A stretch of 64,000 bases of DNA from CAYUQT01 sp964446835 (GCA_964446835.1 CAYUQT010000028.1:1-64000); one strand, 5' to 3'; positions 24,878 to 34,315 are shown, numbered from the stretch's first letter. Notes: a model not told the origin generated them from the sequence alone. Numbers and translations: made by a program.

Positions 24878-26869
24878 ATGGCAGTGTACGGTGTCAGTGT
24901 GGTGCGTGTCAGTGAGAACCTCAAGTCCTTCCGGATGCTGGAAGCCTTGAGGCAGAGCACGCTGAAACTGTTCACCGAACAGAACCGGATGTCCAGCGGG
25001 TATCAGTTGCTGGCTCCCAGCGAGAATCCGGGCGGCGCGGCCACGGTGGTGCGGATGAACCAGTTGCTCGAGCAACAGGATCAGATTCTGAAGAACCTCA
25101 AAGCAGCCGACGGATTCCTGAGTGAGACCGACCAGTCGATCAGCGATCTCAACTCGCTGCTCATCGAAGCGAGCAGCTTGGCCAGCGAGCATTCCGGAAG
25201 CCTGACGGATCAGGAGCAGAAAAACTCGGCGGCGGTTGTGATCAGGAGCATGATGGACCAACTGGTCGCCCTGGGGAATCGTACGTATCAGGGGCGGTAT
25301 CTCTTCGGCGGTCAACAGACGATGGCGGCTCCGTTTGTGATGGACAACGGTGCGGTGCGCTACGCCGGGGATACGAATAACCTGACCACCCGCGTCGATC
25401 GAGACGAAGAACAGGCCTACAGCATCACCGGTGATCGGTTGCTGGGTGCCGTGAGCAGCGAGGTCCAGGGCTACAAGGACTGGGGCGTCATGGTCGCCAG
25501 CGACACGCGAATCGCCGACTGCGGGGGCGTCACGGGCAACGGTATTTCCAAGGGTTCGGTGAACATTACCGAGGTGGGGCTGACGAGCTTCTCGGTGGAC
25601 CTGAGTACCGCCGACACGATCGGTGATGCGGTGGATATGATCAACCAGGCCGCCGGTACCGCAGGATCGAGCGTAACGGCCAGCATCAACGCGGCCGGCA
25701 ACGGGATCCGCCTGATCAGCGGTGGCCCTCAGATTGTGGTGGAAGAGGTCACGAACGGCACCACGGCACGGGACCTGGGCATTCTGACGAATGGTGCGGT
25801 TCCGGTGGTCGCCGGCGAGGACATTCAGCCGCGACTGACCGAGCTGACGCGGTTGGAAGACCTCGGCAACGTGAACCTGGCCAATCTGGCCTCGGGCTTC
25901 GTGATCCAGATGGGCAGCGAGTCGGTGACGGTCGATACATCCGTCCTGAACGGGACGAACACGGTTCAGGACCTTCTGAACCTGATCAGCCGTCGCGAGA
26001 TGGGTGTGCTGGCCCGGATCAACGATGCCGGCACCGGTATCGACGTCCTGAGCCGGGTCAGCGGTCAGCCGATGGGGATTGGCGAAAACGGCGGGACTAC
26101 CGCCGCGGAACTGGGAATTCGATCGATGCAGGGGGGGACGACTCTGGCGGACCTGAACAGCGGCAAGGGCGTTACAGGCCTGGCGGGTCAGTCCGACTTC
26201 CGCGTCGTCGCACGGAACGGTGCGAGCTTCGAGGTGAGCATCCGCGACGCTTCCGGCAGCTACGACCACAACGGTGACGGGTCCGAGACGGTGCAGGACG
26301 TCATCGATGCGATCAATGATGCGGCGACGGCGGCAGGGGTGGCCGTGACGGCATCGCTGGCCTCCACCGGCAACGGGATCCGTCTGGTCGACACGACGGG
26401 TGTGAACGGGATGCTTCAGGTCGAGCGTGTCAACGCCTCGTATGCGATCGATGATCTGGGCCTGACGAATCTTCGCGCGACGGGGGCAGGTGCATCGGTA
26501 GAGGTCGTCGGACAGGACATCCACCGGATCGAGCCCTCGGGGGTCTTCACGGCTCTGCAGCATCTGTACGAATCGCTGATGTCCGGTGATTCTCAGTCGA
26601 TCACCGAGGCGGGGGGCGAGATCGACAAGGCGATGACCTATGTCAATCAGATTCTGGGAGAGGTTGGAGCACGTTCGAAGGCGATGACGGATCGAAGACT
26701 TCGGACGGAGGAGGCCGTGGTAGCAACTCAGAAGGTGGTCTCGGAGGTGCGAGACCTGGATTACACACAAGCGGTGACCCGGTTTCAGCAGGCGCAGACG
26801 GCCTTGCAGGCCAACCTGATGACCGGATCGAAGCTGGTGAGTATGTCGCTGTTGGATTTCCTGGGATGA
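24878..26869 (+). CDS. flgL: Flagellar hook-associated protein 3 FlgL, enlarged by flagellin-IN-like insertions
   Basis: A 663-residue protein, about twice the usual 300-320. The ends are FlgL-like: an N-terminal coiled coil with EQNRMSSGYQLLAPSENPGG, then RYLFGGQQT, and a C-terminal helix RFQQAQTALQANLMTGSKLV. The central part carries repeated modules of the type TIGDAVDMINQAAG / VTASINAAGNGIRLIS and TVQDVIDAINDAAT / VTASLASTGNGIRLVD. These resemble the flagellin-IN motif and suggest duplication of a surface-exposed domain. It is the last junction gene before fliW. Confidence 0.9.
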   Translation: MAVYGVSVVRVSENLKSFRMLEALRQSTLKLFTEQNRMSSGYQLLAPSENPGGAATVVRMNQLLEQQDQILKNLKAADGFLSETDQSISDLNSLLIEASSLASEHSGSLTDQEQKNSAAVVIRSMMDQLVALGNRTYQGRYLFGGQQTMAAPFVMDNGAVRYAGDTNNLTTRVDRDEEQAYSITGDRLLGAVSSEVQGYKDWGVMVASDTRIADCGGVTGNGISKGSVNITEVGLTSFSVDLSTADTIGDAVDMINQAAGTAGSSVTASINAAGNGIRLISGGPQIVVEEVTNGTTARDLGILTNGAVPVVAGEDIQPRLTELTRLEDLGNVNLANLASGFVIQMGSESVTVDTSVLNGTNTVQDLLNLISRREMGVLARINDAGTGIDVLSRVSGQPMGIGENGGTTAAELGIRSMQGGTTLADLNSGKGVTGLAGQSDFRVVARNGASFEVSIRDASGSYDHNGDGSETVQDVIDAINDAATAAGVAVTASLASTGNGIRLVDTTGVNGMLQVERVNASYAIDDLGLTNLRATGAGASVEVVGQDIHRIEPSGVFTALQHLYESLMSGDSQSITEAGGEIDKAMTYVNQILGEVGARSKAMTDRRLRTEEAVVATQKVVSEVRDLDYTQAVTRFQQAQTALQANLMTGSKLVSMSLLDFLG

Positions 26870-27126
26870 ACAGGGGAGCGAACAACAGTGAACGGTCCTC
26901 GAGAACGGGGTTGGTGGCCCACCCGTTCAAGAGTGGTGCGGTTGCCCGATGGGGAGCCAGCGGGTCGCGGAATGGAGTCGCGGGTCGCATCGAGGTCATG
27001 AGATCCGATCGGGAGGGCGCCGGAGTTGGAGGCGCATACCGAACGGATGACCGGCCGGTGTTCGGCCGGTACCCGATGCGGGCAATCCGACAGGACGGGT
27101 CACACAGAGGAGTCATGCGATGGTGA
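26866..27126 (+). CDS. Doubtful ORF bridging flgL and fliW
   Basis: An 86-codon frame starts in an ATGA overlap with flgL and ends inside the fliW start. It fills the gap exactly, but it has no good ribosome-binding site, contains many AGA/GGA/CGA codons unlike its neighbours, and shows no recognisable domain. I consider it more likely an untranslated spacer, recorded because of the exact overlaps. Confidence 0.2.
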   Translation: MNRGANNSERSSRTGLVAHPFKSGAVARWGASGSRNGVAGRIEVMRSDREGAGVGGAYRTDDRPVFGRYPMRAIRQDGSHRGVMRW

Positions 27127-27572
27127 TAGAGACGTCGCGGTTTGGAGCGGTCGAGGTGGACGAGAACCGATTGATTCACTTCCCGAAAGGGATCCTCGGT
27201 TTTCCGAAGCAGACCCAGTACGCCCTGATTCAGACAGGGTATCAGAGCAGCTTCTACTGGCTGCAGTCGGTGGATCGGCCCGACCTGGCGTTCGTGGTGT
27301 GCGACCCGCGCCTGTTCGTGTCGGACTACCGGATACCCATCAAGGCGGATGAGATGGAGTCGTTGGGTCTGTCTGAGCCATCCGATGCACAGGTGTTTGT
27401 GATCGTCAACAGGGTGGATGAGCTGTTGACGGGGAATCTGCAGGGGCCCTTGGTGATCAACTACGAGTCACGGGTGGCCAAGCAGCTGGTTCTGTCGGAT
27501 AGCCGGTACACGACACGGCATCCGCTGATGAGGTTGCAGCGACGGGAAGCCGTAGTAAGTCGCAGCGCCTGA
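27120..27572 (+). CDS. fliW: Flagellar assembly factor FliW
   Basis: A 150-residue FliW. Conserved segments are FGAVEVDENRLIHFPKGILG near the N-terminus, FYWLQSVDRPDLAFVVCDP and VIVNRV. FliW binds free flagellin and, when released, inhibits the RNA-binding repressor CsrA. The csrA gene starts 63 nt downstream and two flagellin genes follow, so the complete homeostatic circuit is encoded together. GAGGAG precedes the ATG at 27120. Confidence 0.96.
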   Translation: MVIETSRFGAVEVDENRLIHFPKGILGFPKQTQYALIQTGYQSSFYWLQSVDRPDLAFVVCDPRLFVSDYRIPIKADEMESLGLSEPSDAQVFVIVNRVDELLTGNLQGPLVINYESRVAKQLVLSDSRYTTRHPLMRLQRREAVVSRSA

Positions 27573-27635
27573 TTGGAACAGCGGCTGGTACTTGGAATCG
27601 TGTTGGCATCATGCAATCCAAGGAAGGAGCCGAGG

Positions 27636-27887
27636 ATGTTGGTGCTATCCAGAAGACGCGATGAAACCATCATGATCGGTGAAGATGTCGAGATCACGGT
27701 GGTCGACATTCGCGGCGACAAGGTGCGACTCGGAATTTCTGCTCCCGCGAGGATTCCGGTCCACCGAAAAGAAGTGTATGACGCAATAAAGCGGGAGAAT
27801 GCAGCGGCGGCCGAAGTTCGGCCTGAGGATATCATTGTTGTGGCTGAGTGCGCTCGCAAGGAGCGGGCTTTGGGGCGGGCCAGTTGA
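27636..27887 (+). CDS. csrA: Carbon storage regulator CsrA
   Basis: An 83-residue RNA-binding translational repressor. The family sequence MLVLSRRRDETIMIGEDVEI opens the protein, followed by VRLGISAPARIPVHRKEVYDAI. Leu4 and Arg44-type RNA-contact residues are present. An AAGGAAGGAGC site precedes the start; an upstream in-frame TTG would add 21 residues and is unlikely. Expected targets are the flagellin leaders next door. Confidence 0.97.
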   Translation: MLVLSRRRDETIMIGEDVEITVVDIRGDKVRLGISAPARIPVHRKEVYDAIKRENAAAAEVRPEDIIVVAECARKERALGRAS

Positions 27888-27989
27888 CCCCGGCCTCTTC
27901 AGCCAGCCGGCGCATAGCATCCACCGGCCGATGCGAACGCCGGAAACCTGACAAGGGTGTAGCCACCATTCAGTCAAGGAGGATTGCAC

Positions 27990-29417
27990 ATGGCTACCAT
28001 TAATACAAATGTGCCAGCTTTAACGGCTCAGGCACACCTCAAGACGGCGCACCGCGAACTACAGACCACGCTGGAAAGGCTGGCCAGCGGGTTGCGCATC
28101 AATCGCGGTGCGGATGATCCAGCTGGGCTTATCATGTCGGAGAACCTGAGGGCGGATATTGCCGCCGTGGGTCAGGCTATCGACAACACCCAGCGAGCCA
28201 GCCTGGTGGTCAGCACGGCAGAAGGTGCCCTCAACGAGGTGAATGCCTTGCTGATCGACGTCCAGGACCTCGTCGTTCAGGCGTCCAACCGGGGCGCCAT
28301 GAGCGAGGACGAGATCCGGGCGAACCAGCTCCAGATTGATTCAGCGGTCGATTCGATCACGCGCATCGCGAACACCACAACGTTCGCGGGGCGAAAGCTG
28401 ATCAACGGCGAGCTCGACTACGTGACCAGCAGTGTCCCGTGGTCCGCCGTCGGTGCGCTGAACATCTATGCGACCCAGTTCGGGACGCGGAGCTACATTC
28501 CGGTCAACGTGAATGTGACGACGTCGGCACAGCACGGTGAACTGGAATTCCGTGGCGGTTCGATCGACCACAGTGTGACGATCGAAGTGGCAGGCAACGA
28601 GGGAATGGTCTCCCTGTCGTTCCTCTCGGGTACGACCGCCAGCGCGATGGTCGCGGCCATCAACGTGGTGAGCGATTCCACGGGTGTGACGGCAAGCCTG
28701 TCGAGCAACGCCACGAGCGGGTTCGTTCTGAGCTCCGTAGGGTTCGGCTCGGACCAGTTTGTCAGCGTTCGCGCGATGCCTGGTGGTGATCTGGACCTGT
28801 ACAACAGCGACGGGGCGATCGTAGAGCGTGACTTGGGTCAGGATGCGAAGGCGACGATCAACGGCGCCCAGAGCATCGGACGAGGTCAGAACCTCATCCT
28901 GAACGCAAGCACCCTCGTGGTCGACCTGACGCTGGACGATGCCTTCGGAACGGGCTCGTTCAACTTCGAGATCACCGGCGGCGGCATGCTCTTCCAGGTC
29001 GGTCCGGAGGTCAACACGAATCTCCAGGTGAGTCTGGGGATTCAATCCATGGCCGCCAACCGGCTGGGCAATCGAACGGTCGGCTTTCTCTCCCAACTGG
29101 TGACCGGCGGGGAATACTCACTGGTCAACGGCGAGGAGCAGCAGGCCCAGAAGATCATCGGCGAGGCGATCAATCAGGTCACCACGACCCGCGGTCGTCT
29201 GGGAGCGTTCGAGCGCAATACGCTGGACACCAATGTGAACCAGCTTCAGATCACCTTTGAGAATCTGTCGGCGGCTCAGTCGGCGATCCGTGATGCGGAC
29301 TTCGCCGAGGAGACAAGCAAGCTGACGCGTTCTCAGATCCTGGTTCAGGTGGCGAACAGCGTGCTGTCGATCGCGAACCAGACGCCGCAGAACGTTCTGG
29401 CCCTGTTGGGTGGCTAA
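27990..29417 (+). CDS. Flagellin 1
   Basis: A 475-residue filament protein. The N-terminal D0/D1 domain is ATINTNVPALTAQAHL then LERLASGLRINRGADDPAGL. A central flagellin-IN-type region (MVAAINVVSDSTGVTASLSS) follows, then the C-terminal D1/D0 helix (AIRDADFAEETSKLTRSQIL ... PQNVLALLGG). The start ATG at 27990 has a perfect AAGGAGG at 27976-27982. It lies about 100 nt after csrA. A different paralog follows at 30030. Confidence 0.96.
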   Translation: MATINTNVPALTAQAHLKTAHRELQTTLERLASGLRINRGADDPAGLIMSENLRADIAAVGQAIDNTQRASLVVSTAEGALNEVNALLIDVQDLVVQASNRGAMSEDEIRANQLQIDSAVDSITRIANTTTFAGRKLINGELDYVTSSVPWSAVGALNIYATQFGTRSYIPVNVNVTTSAQHGELEFRGGSIDHSVTIEVAGNEGMVSLSFLSGTTASAMVAAINVVSDSTGVTASLSSNATSGFVLSSVGFGSDQFVSVRAMPGGDLDLYNSDGAIVERDLGQDAKATINGAQSIGRGQNLILNASTLVVDLTLDDAFGTGSFNFEITGGGMLFQVGPEVNTNLQVSLGIQSMAANRLGNRTVGFLSQLVTGGEYSLVNGEEQQAQKIIGEAINQVTTTRGRLGAFERNTLDTNVNQLQITFENLSAAQSAIRDADFAEETSKLTRSQILVQVANSVLSIANQTPQNVLALLGG

Positions 29418-30029
29418 CAGGGCCAGCGGCTCAGGGCCGTTGGATCCCGAGGATGACCCTCGTCTACTCATAGGGGAGTCGCTGCGCTGAGAATCTGCGC
29501 TGGCGAGTTATAGCCCCTTCCCCAGAGAGGATCCCCGTGCTTTTGGCCGCGCTTTGAGCCCTATGTCCGGTAATATCCTGCCGCTTGTGGTTTCTTCAAC
29601 CTCCCGGAGATTCCCCGCGCTGATCAATTCCACGCCGAAAGTCATACCCAATTCCTTGATGCGAAAGTTCTAAAGCCCATCGCCTCCGTTGTCGAATCTA
29701 AGAGTGCCGTTTGGGGGACATGTGCGGCGGAGTGGGTCGGTACCACCCGAAGATCCCAGGAGGATCACCGCTGCGGCATCCGCCAGGAAGGCGTCAGCCA
29801 GGCGGCAGAGTGTAGCAGTGACTCGCGGTGCAGGAAGCTCTCAGGCCGTGGGTCCGGGGATCAGAGCAATTCCATCTGACTGCGAGAGCAGATGGAGAAA
29901 GCAAGGCCTCCCGGAAGACAAATGACGGGAGGTACTTTGGGGGCGACCCGGCGGATACCCAAGGTGTGGAACGTGATCCACCCTGGTTTCGCCAGGTATG
30001 AATCCCAGGAGCCCTAGGAGGCACCGATC
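29418..30029. other. 612-nt intergenic region between the two flagellin genes
   Basis: I see no gene here. The first 250 nt hold no clear signal. A weak sigma-28-like pair (GAAAGTTC-N11-GCCTCCGT, 29663-29689) is not convincing. The last 280 nt form the GGA-rich leader of flagellin 2, described separately. Confidence 0.6.
29758..30021 (+). promoter_or_regulatory. GGA-rich structured leader of flagellin 2, possible CsrA target
   Basis: AGGA or GGGA motifs occur at about 29758-29763, 29785-29788, 29832-29835, 29856-29860, 29911-29915, 29926-29932, 30007-30010 and 30016-30021. The last is the AGGAGG ribosome-binding site itself. Hairpins are visible: CCTCCCG/CGGGAGG (29907-29932), GTGGA/TCCAC (29966-29981) and CCTGG/CCAGG (29982-29996). 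CsrA binds GGA in loops near the ribosome-binding site of flagellin mRNA in other bacteria; that it does so here is inference. Confidence 0.45.
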
Positions 30030-31469
30030 GTGAGTAGAATCAACACAAATGTTCAGTCCCTCGTTGCCGCACGCGTGTTGAACAACAACAACGCGTCTCT
30101 GAACGTATCCCTCGAGAGGTTGAGCACCGGTCTTCGCATCAACTCAGGTAAGGACGACCCCGCGGGTCTCATCGCATCGGAAATGATGCGATCAGAGAAG
30201 AAGGCGATTACAGCGGCCATCGATAATGCCCGAGCAGCGGACAATATGGTCGGCGTCGCCGAGGCCGGTCTGGGAGAAGTCAGCTCCCTGCTGCTTTCTC
30301 TGGAAGACTTGGTCGACCGGAGCGCCAACGAGTCCGCCCTGAGCGAGACGGAAGTTCAGGCGAATCAGCTCCAGATCGACTCGATCTTGAACTCGATCAA
30401 CCGGATATCCTCGTCCGTCAGCTACAAAGGCAACAAGCTTCTCAATGGCTCGTTCGACTACGTGCTTTCAGGTACCGGTGGTACCACTCTGGACTACATT
30501 CAGGTCCAGGGGGCCAAGCTGGTTCCGAACGAGACACGTCAGGTGGTGGTCGAAAAGGTTCTTTCGGCACAGACGGGTAACCTCATCTGGTCCGCAACGG
30601 GTGCAGCGGGGACCGTCAGCGGTCTGCTGACGATCGAGGTGGGGGGTGCCTACGGAGCCGACCAGTTCAGCTTCTCCAGCGGGACCACCCTGGCCAACAT
30701 GGTGGCAGCGATCAACGCGTCGAGGGAACTCACCGGCGTATCGGCGGTCGCTTCGGGTACCTCTGGCTTGAGGTTCTACAGCATCGGCTTCGGAAGCAGG
30801 GAGTTTGTGTCGGTGACGAAGCTCTCGGGTGCTTCCTCGTTCAACGTGTATGATTCGGACGGCAACGCGACGACCAAGGACTATGGTCGCGATGCGACTG
30901 TCCTGATCAACGGCACGTCTGCAATCACCGACGGCCTGAAGGCAACCATCAGGACGGCGGTGTTGAGCGCAACCGTTCAGATCTCTCAAGCCGAGAACAC
31001 CAACACCGGATCGTATGTCTTTGGCATCAAGAGTGGCGGGGCGACCTTCAGTCTGGCACCGGATCTGGGTCTGTCCGGCTACGAAGGTATCGGTATCCAG
31101 AATGTGGCGTCCGCCGACCTCGGTGATCCCTCGGTGGGACGGCTGACCGAACTGGGCAGCGGTCAGGCCAACCAGTTGACCAGCAAGAACTTCGGCACGG
31201 CTCAGAGGATCATCCGATCTGCTCAAGAGCAGATCTCTTCTCTGCGAGGCCGAATCGGTGCCTTCCAGCAGAGCACGCTGAAGTCGACGATCAACTCGTT
31301 GAACGTGGCGTTGGAGAACACGACATCTGCCGAATCGGCGATTCGCGATACCGATTTCGCCTTCGAGACGATGAACCTGACGCGATCGCAAGTCTTGATT
31401 CAATCAGCGACCGCAACACTGAAGCTGGCCAACCAGGCGCCTCAGAACGTTCTGGCACTGCTCGGCTAA
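30030..31469 (+). CDS. Flagellin 2
   Basis: A 479-residue flagellin clearly diverged from flagellin 1. The N-terminus is SRINTNVQSLVAARVLNNNN then LERLSTGLRINSGKDDPAGL. The centre has a flagellin-IN-like segment (NMVAAINASRELTGVSAVAS). The C-terminus is AIRDTDFAFETMNLTRSQVL and ends PQNVLALLG. It uses a GTG start with TAGGAGG eight nt upstream. The long leader suggests regulation separate from flagellin 1. Confidence 0.96.
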   Translation: MSRINTNVQSLVAARVLNNNNASLNVSLERLSTGLRINSGKDDPAGLIASEMMRSEKKAITAAIDNARAADNMVGVAEAGLGEVSSLLLSLEDLVDRSANESALSETEVQANQLQIDSILNSINRISSSVSYKGNKLLNGSFDYVLSGTGGTTLDYIQVQGAKLVPNETRQVVVEKVLSAQTGNLIWSATGAAGTVSGLLTIEVGGAYGADQFSFSSGTTLANMVAAINASRELTGVSAVASGTSGLRFYSIGFGSREFVSVTKLSGASSFNVYDSDGNATTKDYGRDATVLINGTSAITDGLKATIRTAVLSATVQISQAENTNTGSYVFGIKSGGATFSLAPDLGLSGYEGIGIQNVASADLGDPSVGRLTELGSGQANQLTSKNFGTAQRIIRSAQEQISSLRGRIGAFQQSTLKSTINSLNVALENTTSAESAIRDTDFAFETMNLTRSQVLIQSATATLKLANQAPQNVLALLG

Positions 31470-31491
31470 ACAGTGTGACCTAAAGCGGATA

Positions 31492-31512
31492 CGCCTCGCG
31501 ACAGGCGAGGCG
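31492..31512 (+). other. Hairpin after flagellin 2
   Basis: A perfect 8-bp stem, CGCCTCGC / GCGAGGCG, with loop GACAG, lies 22 nt after the flagellin 2 stop. It has no clear T-run; it may protect the mRNA 3' end or act together with the terminator just downstream. Confidence 0.5.
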
Positions 31513-31532
31513 GGTTATGCGAAGGTTATCAG

Positions 31533-31573
31533 ACGGGCGGGTCGATCGGGGGGATCGACTCGCCCGTTTCCTT
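31533..31573 (+). terminator. Terminator of the flagellar block
   Basis: A long hairpin: ACGGGCG (31533-31539) pairs with CGCCCGT (31561-31567), enclosing GGTCGATC / GATCGACT, followed by TTCCTTT. It ends flagellin 2 transcription before the radical SAM gene. Confidence 0.75.
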
Positions 31574-31757
31574 TGCGCCCGGAGGCGTCCGTTCGGACCA
31601 GGCCGGAGGGCTCGCGGGCCGAAGCTACCACGAAGACGCACGCACTCCCTGCTACAATAGGCGGCTTATCGGACCTGACGCATCGTCTCTGGGGTCGACG
31701 AGCAGGATAGGTCGACTGAGCAGACCGTTTCCTGGGTCGGTTGAGAAAAGGGGTGTC

Positions 31758-33569
31758 ATGGAAGCTTTGTTCCGTCGAGTCAGTGAGGAACTGCTGGGTC
31801 GCGTTCGACAGCCCGCGCAATACATCGGCGGCGAGGTCAATCAACTCGTACGTCCGGGCGATTGGGATTCTTCGGCGGTGCGGGTGGCCGTTGCCTTTCC
31901 GGACACCTACGCCATCGGAATGTCTCACCTGGGGTGCCATCTCCTGTACTGGATCTGTAATCACACCGAGGGCGTGTGCGCGGAGCGGGTCTATTGTCCA
32001 TGGGTCGATGCCGAGCAGGTCATGCGGGATCGCCGGATTCCGCTGTTCACGTGGGACACGCGACGGCCGGTTCGCCAGGCGCACCTTCTGGCCATTTCGC
32101 TTCAGTACGAACTGTGTGCGACCAATGTGCTCAATCTTCTGGACTTGGCGGGGATACCGCTCCGTTCGGAGAATCGGGGCGAAGACGATCCGATCGTGCT
32201 GGGTGGGGGGCCCATGGCCGACAGCCCGGAACCCCTGGCCGACTTCCTAGACCTCATCGTGATCGGTGACGGTGAAGAGTCGATGCCGGCGATTCTGACC
32301 GGTTATCGGCAGATGCGGCAGGAGGGTGCTTCGCGTCGGGACATCATCACCGAGCTGGCTCGTCGTCACGAATGGCTCTATGCGCCGTCGCTGTATGCGG
32401 TTCGACACGGACCCGATGGGACGATCGCGTCCATCGAGCCGGCCGTCGAGGGGCTGCATCATCGAGTGTCCCGTTGCGTGGTGCGAGATTTCGAGCATGC
32501 CCCCGTACCGGAACGCCCGCTGATTCCGCACACGGAGATCGTTCACGATCGAATCAGCATCGAGATCATGCGAGGGTGTCCTCACCTGTGCCGGTATTGC
32601 CAGTCGGGTCATACCAAGCGGCCCGTGCGGGTGCGAAGCGTCGATCGGATCTGCCAGATTGCCGAGTCGGCGTTTGCGGCCACGGGGCAGGATGAGGTGG
32701 GCCTGTTGTCGCTGTCGACGGCGGACTATCCCCATCTGCGGGAACTGGCGGCCCGGATTTCGACCCAATTCACCGAACGAAAGGTGAATATTTCGGTTCC
32801 CTCGCTGCGTGTGGACCAGATGTTATCGGACATTCCGTCATTGATCAGCGGTGTCCGCAAGGGCGGGATCACGATTGCCGTCGAGGCGGCCCGGGATCGT
32901 TTGCGGGCGGCGATCGGCAAGCCGATCACGGATGAACGCCTGCTGGCCGGTGTTGAGGCGGCGTATCGGGCAGGCTGGCGGTCGGTGAAACTCTATTTCA
33001 TGATCGGCTTTCCCGGCGAGACGGCGGAGGACGTCGATGGGATCTGGCAATTGGCGCTTCAGGTCAGTCAGTTGCGTCGTCGACTGGGGCAGCCGCCGGC
33101 CGCCGTCAATGCGACGGTGAGCTGGCTGGTTCCCAAGGCGCACACGTGTTTCCAGTGGGCGCCGCAACAAACCCGTGAATACTTCATGCAGGCCCGTCGC
33201 ACCCTGGTCGGGTTGACCAAGACGTGCCGAAACACCGTTCGATTCAAATTTCACAAGGTCGAGCAGTCGATCCTGGAGGCGGCCTTGGCCCGCGGCGATC
33301 GCCGGTTGGGGGCGGTGGTTGAATCGGCATTTCGAGCGGGGGCTCGGTTCGATGCATGGGACGATCAGTTCGACGCGCAACGATGGGATCATGCCTTCGC
33401 CTCAGCGGGGATCGATCCGGCCTTCTATGCCGCCCGCCCGCGGGAGTTCGGAGAGATCTTGCCCTGGGATCACATCAACGGCTGCCTGCGGCGAGAGCAC
33501 CTCTGGAAGAACTACCAGCGGATCCTTTCAGCCATGGCACCGGGTGAGCCGCAGCAGGAGACTGCCTGA
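31758..33569 (+). CDS. TIGR03960-like B12-binding/radical SAM protein
   Basis: A 603-residue protein. Residues about 40-190 form a cobalamin-binding-like Rossmann region (FPDTYAIGMSHLGC, VLGGGPMADSPEPLADF, IGDGEE). The radical SAM core follows with CPHLCRYC (CxxxCxxC cluster ligands) at about residue 273 and LLSLSTADYPHL. The sequence matches the TIGR03960 family, whose members are often fused or adjacent to a TIGR03936/DUF2344 protein. No such partner is present here. The precise reaction is unknown. AAAGGGG precedes the ATG. Confidence 0.88.
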   Translation: MEALFRRVSEELLGRVRQPAQYIGGEVNQLVRPGDWDSSAVRVAVAFPDTYAIGMSHLGCHLLYWICNHTEGVCAERVYCPWVDAEQVMRDRRIPLFTWDTRRPVRQAHLLAISLQYELCATNVLNLLDLAGIPLRSENRGEDDPIVLGGGPMADSPEPLADFLDLIVIGDGEESMPAILTGYRQMRQEGASRRDIITELARRHEWLYAPSLYAVRHGPDGTIASIEPAVEGLHHRVSRCVVRDFEHAPVPERPLIPHTEIVHDRISIEIMRGCPHLCRYCQSGHTKRPVRVRSVDRICQIAESAFAATGQDEVGLLSLSTADYPHLRELAARISTQFTERKVNISVPSLRVDQMLSDIPSLISGVRKGGITIAVEAARDRLRAAIGKPITDERLLAGVEAAYRAGWRSVKLYFMIGFPGETAEDVDGIWQLALQVSQLRRRLGQPPAAVNATVSWLVPKAHTCFQWAPQQTREYFMQARRTLVGLTKTCRNTVRFKFHKVEQSILEAALARGDRRLGAVVESAFRAGARFDAWDDQFDAQRWDHAFASAGIDPAFYAARPREFGEILPWDHINGCLRREHLWKNYQRILSAMAPGEPQQETA

Positions 33570-33595
33570 GGGAGTCTGCGGCCACGACCGCCGTT

Positions 33596-34315
33596 CTAGA
33601 GTTCGGCGTCGCCTGCGAAACAGATGACGTCTTCGATGATCCGGCACGCCACGGGACGCATTCTTAAGGTCAGGATCAACTGCTCTGGGTCTCCGAAGAA
33701 ATGCAGATGATAGTTGCAGGCATACCGGTGGTATCGCTCCCTGGGGACCAATACGATCAGCCGTCGTCGCGTGACACGTCGGAGTTCACCGACGGTGGCA
33801 ACGAGGTCCGGGACGTGTTCGAGCGTATGCAGGCAGATCGTGGTGTCGAAGGAGCGTTGGGCAAAGGGCAGTTGCTCCACATTGGCTACCCCCGCAAGCA
33901 GCGATAGTCCCTCCGTGGCGGTGCGATCCCTGAGGGGGGTGAGGTTGGCGTCAACCAGGTCGGTGGCGACCACGCGAAATCCCTTTCGGGCCGCTTCGAC
34001 AGAGACATTCCCCTTTCCGCAGCCGACCTCGAGGATATCGGGACCCACCAGGTGATCCAGCACGAAGCGAAGGGTGGCCGGCGTGATGTCCGTCTGTTCG
34101 ATCGGGCCGAGGGCCTCGTAGGCCCTCAGGATATCGCGGCGGGTCATGAAGGGGGCCTTGATGCGGAAATCCGGGTCCATCCTGCGGTTGTAGATTCTCA
34201 GGATGGGTCGGTAGAACCAGCGGCGGTCTCGAAGGATCGGGGGCAGGCACTCATCGAGGAGGTAGCGGACGATTCGTGTTCCGCGTGCGGATCGCAAGAA
34301 GGAGAGGATCGGCAT
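33596..34315 (-). CDS. Class I SAM-dependent methyltransferase
   Basis: A 239-residue methyltransferase. Motif I is ILEVGCGKGNVSVEA at about residues 92-106, then VVATDLV and SFDTTICLHTLEHVPDLVA (motif II/III). The N-terminal 90 residues are basic and may contact a substrate. The ATG at 34315 (MPILSFLRS) is the best start; the frame is open 99 residues further, but that stretch reads as non-coding and runs into the argS start. It is divergent from argS, with a 280-nt gap. The substrate is unknown. Confidence 0.85.
   Translation of the reverse strand: MPILSFLRSARGTRIVRYLLDECLPPILRDRRWFYRPILRIYNRRMDPDFRIKAPFMTRRDILRAYEALGPIEQTDITPATLRFVLDHLVGPDILEVGCGKGNVSVEAARKGFRVVATDLVDANLTPLRDRTATEGLSLLAGVANVEQLPFAQRSFDTTICLHTLEHVPDLVATVGELRRVTRRRLIVLVPRERYHRYACNYHLHFFGDPEQLILTLRMRPVACRIIEDVICFAGDAEL

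Noticed and set aside
24827..26770. 647-codon minus-strand ORF opposite flgL
   Set aside because: Shadow frame; His/Arg/Asp-rich translation typical of antisense to GC-rich coding sequence.
27888..27989. Sigma-28 promoter before flagellin 1
   Set aside because: A GCCGATGC hexamer-like match occurs, but there is no -35 at the expected spacing.
29663..29698. Sigma-28 promoter before flagellin 2
   Set aside because: Only part of the -35 and three or four bases of the -10 match the TAAAGTTT-N11-GCCGATAA consensus; too weak to call.
17275..31469. Full flagellar gene set
   Set aside because: Only the rod, ring, junction and filament part is here; motor, switch and export genes are not in the window, so no claim of a complete flagellum is made.
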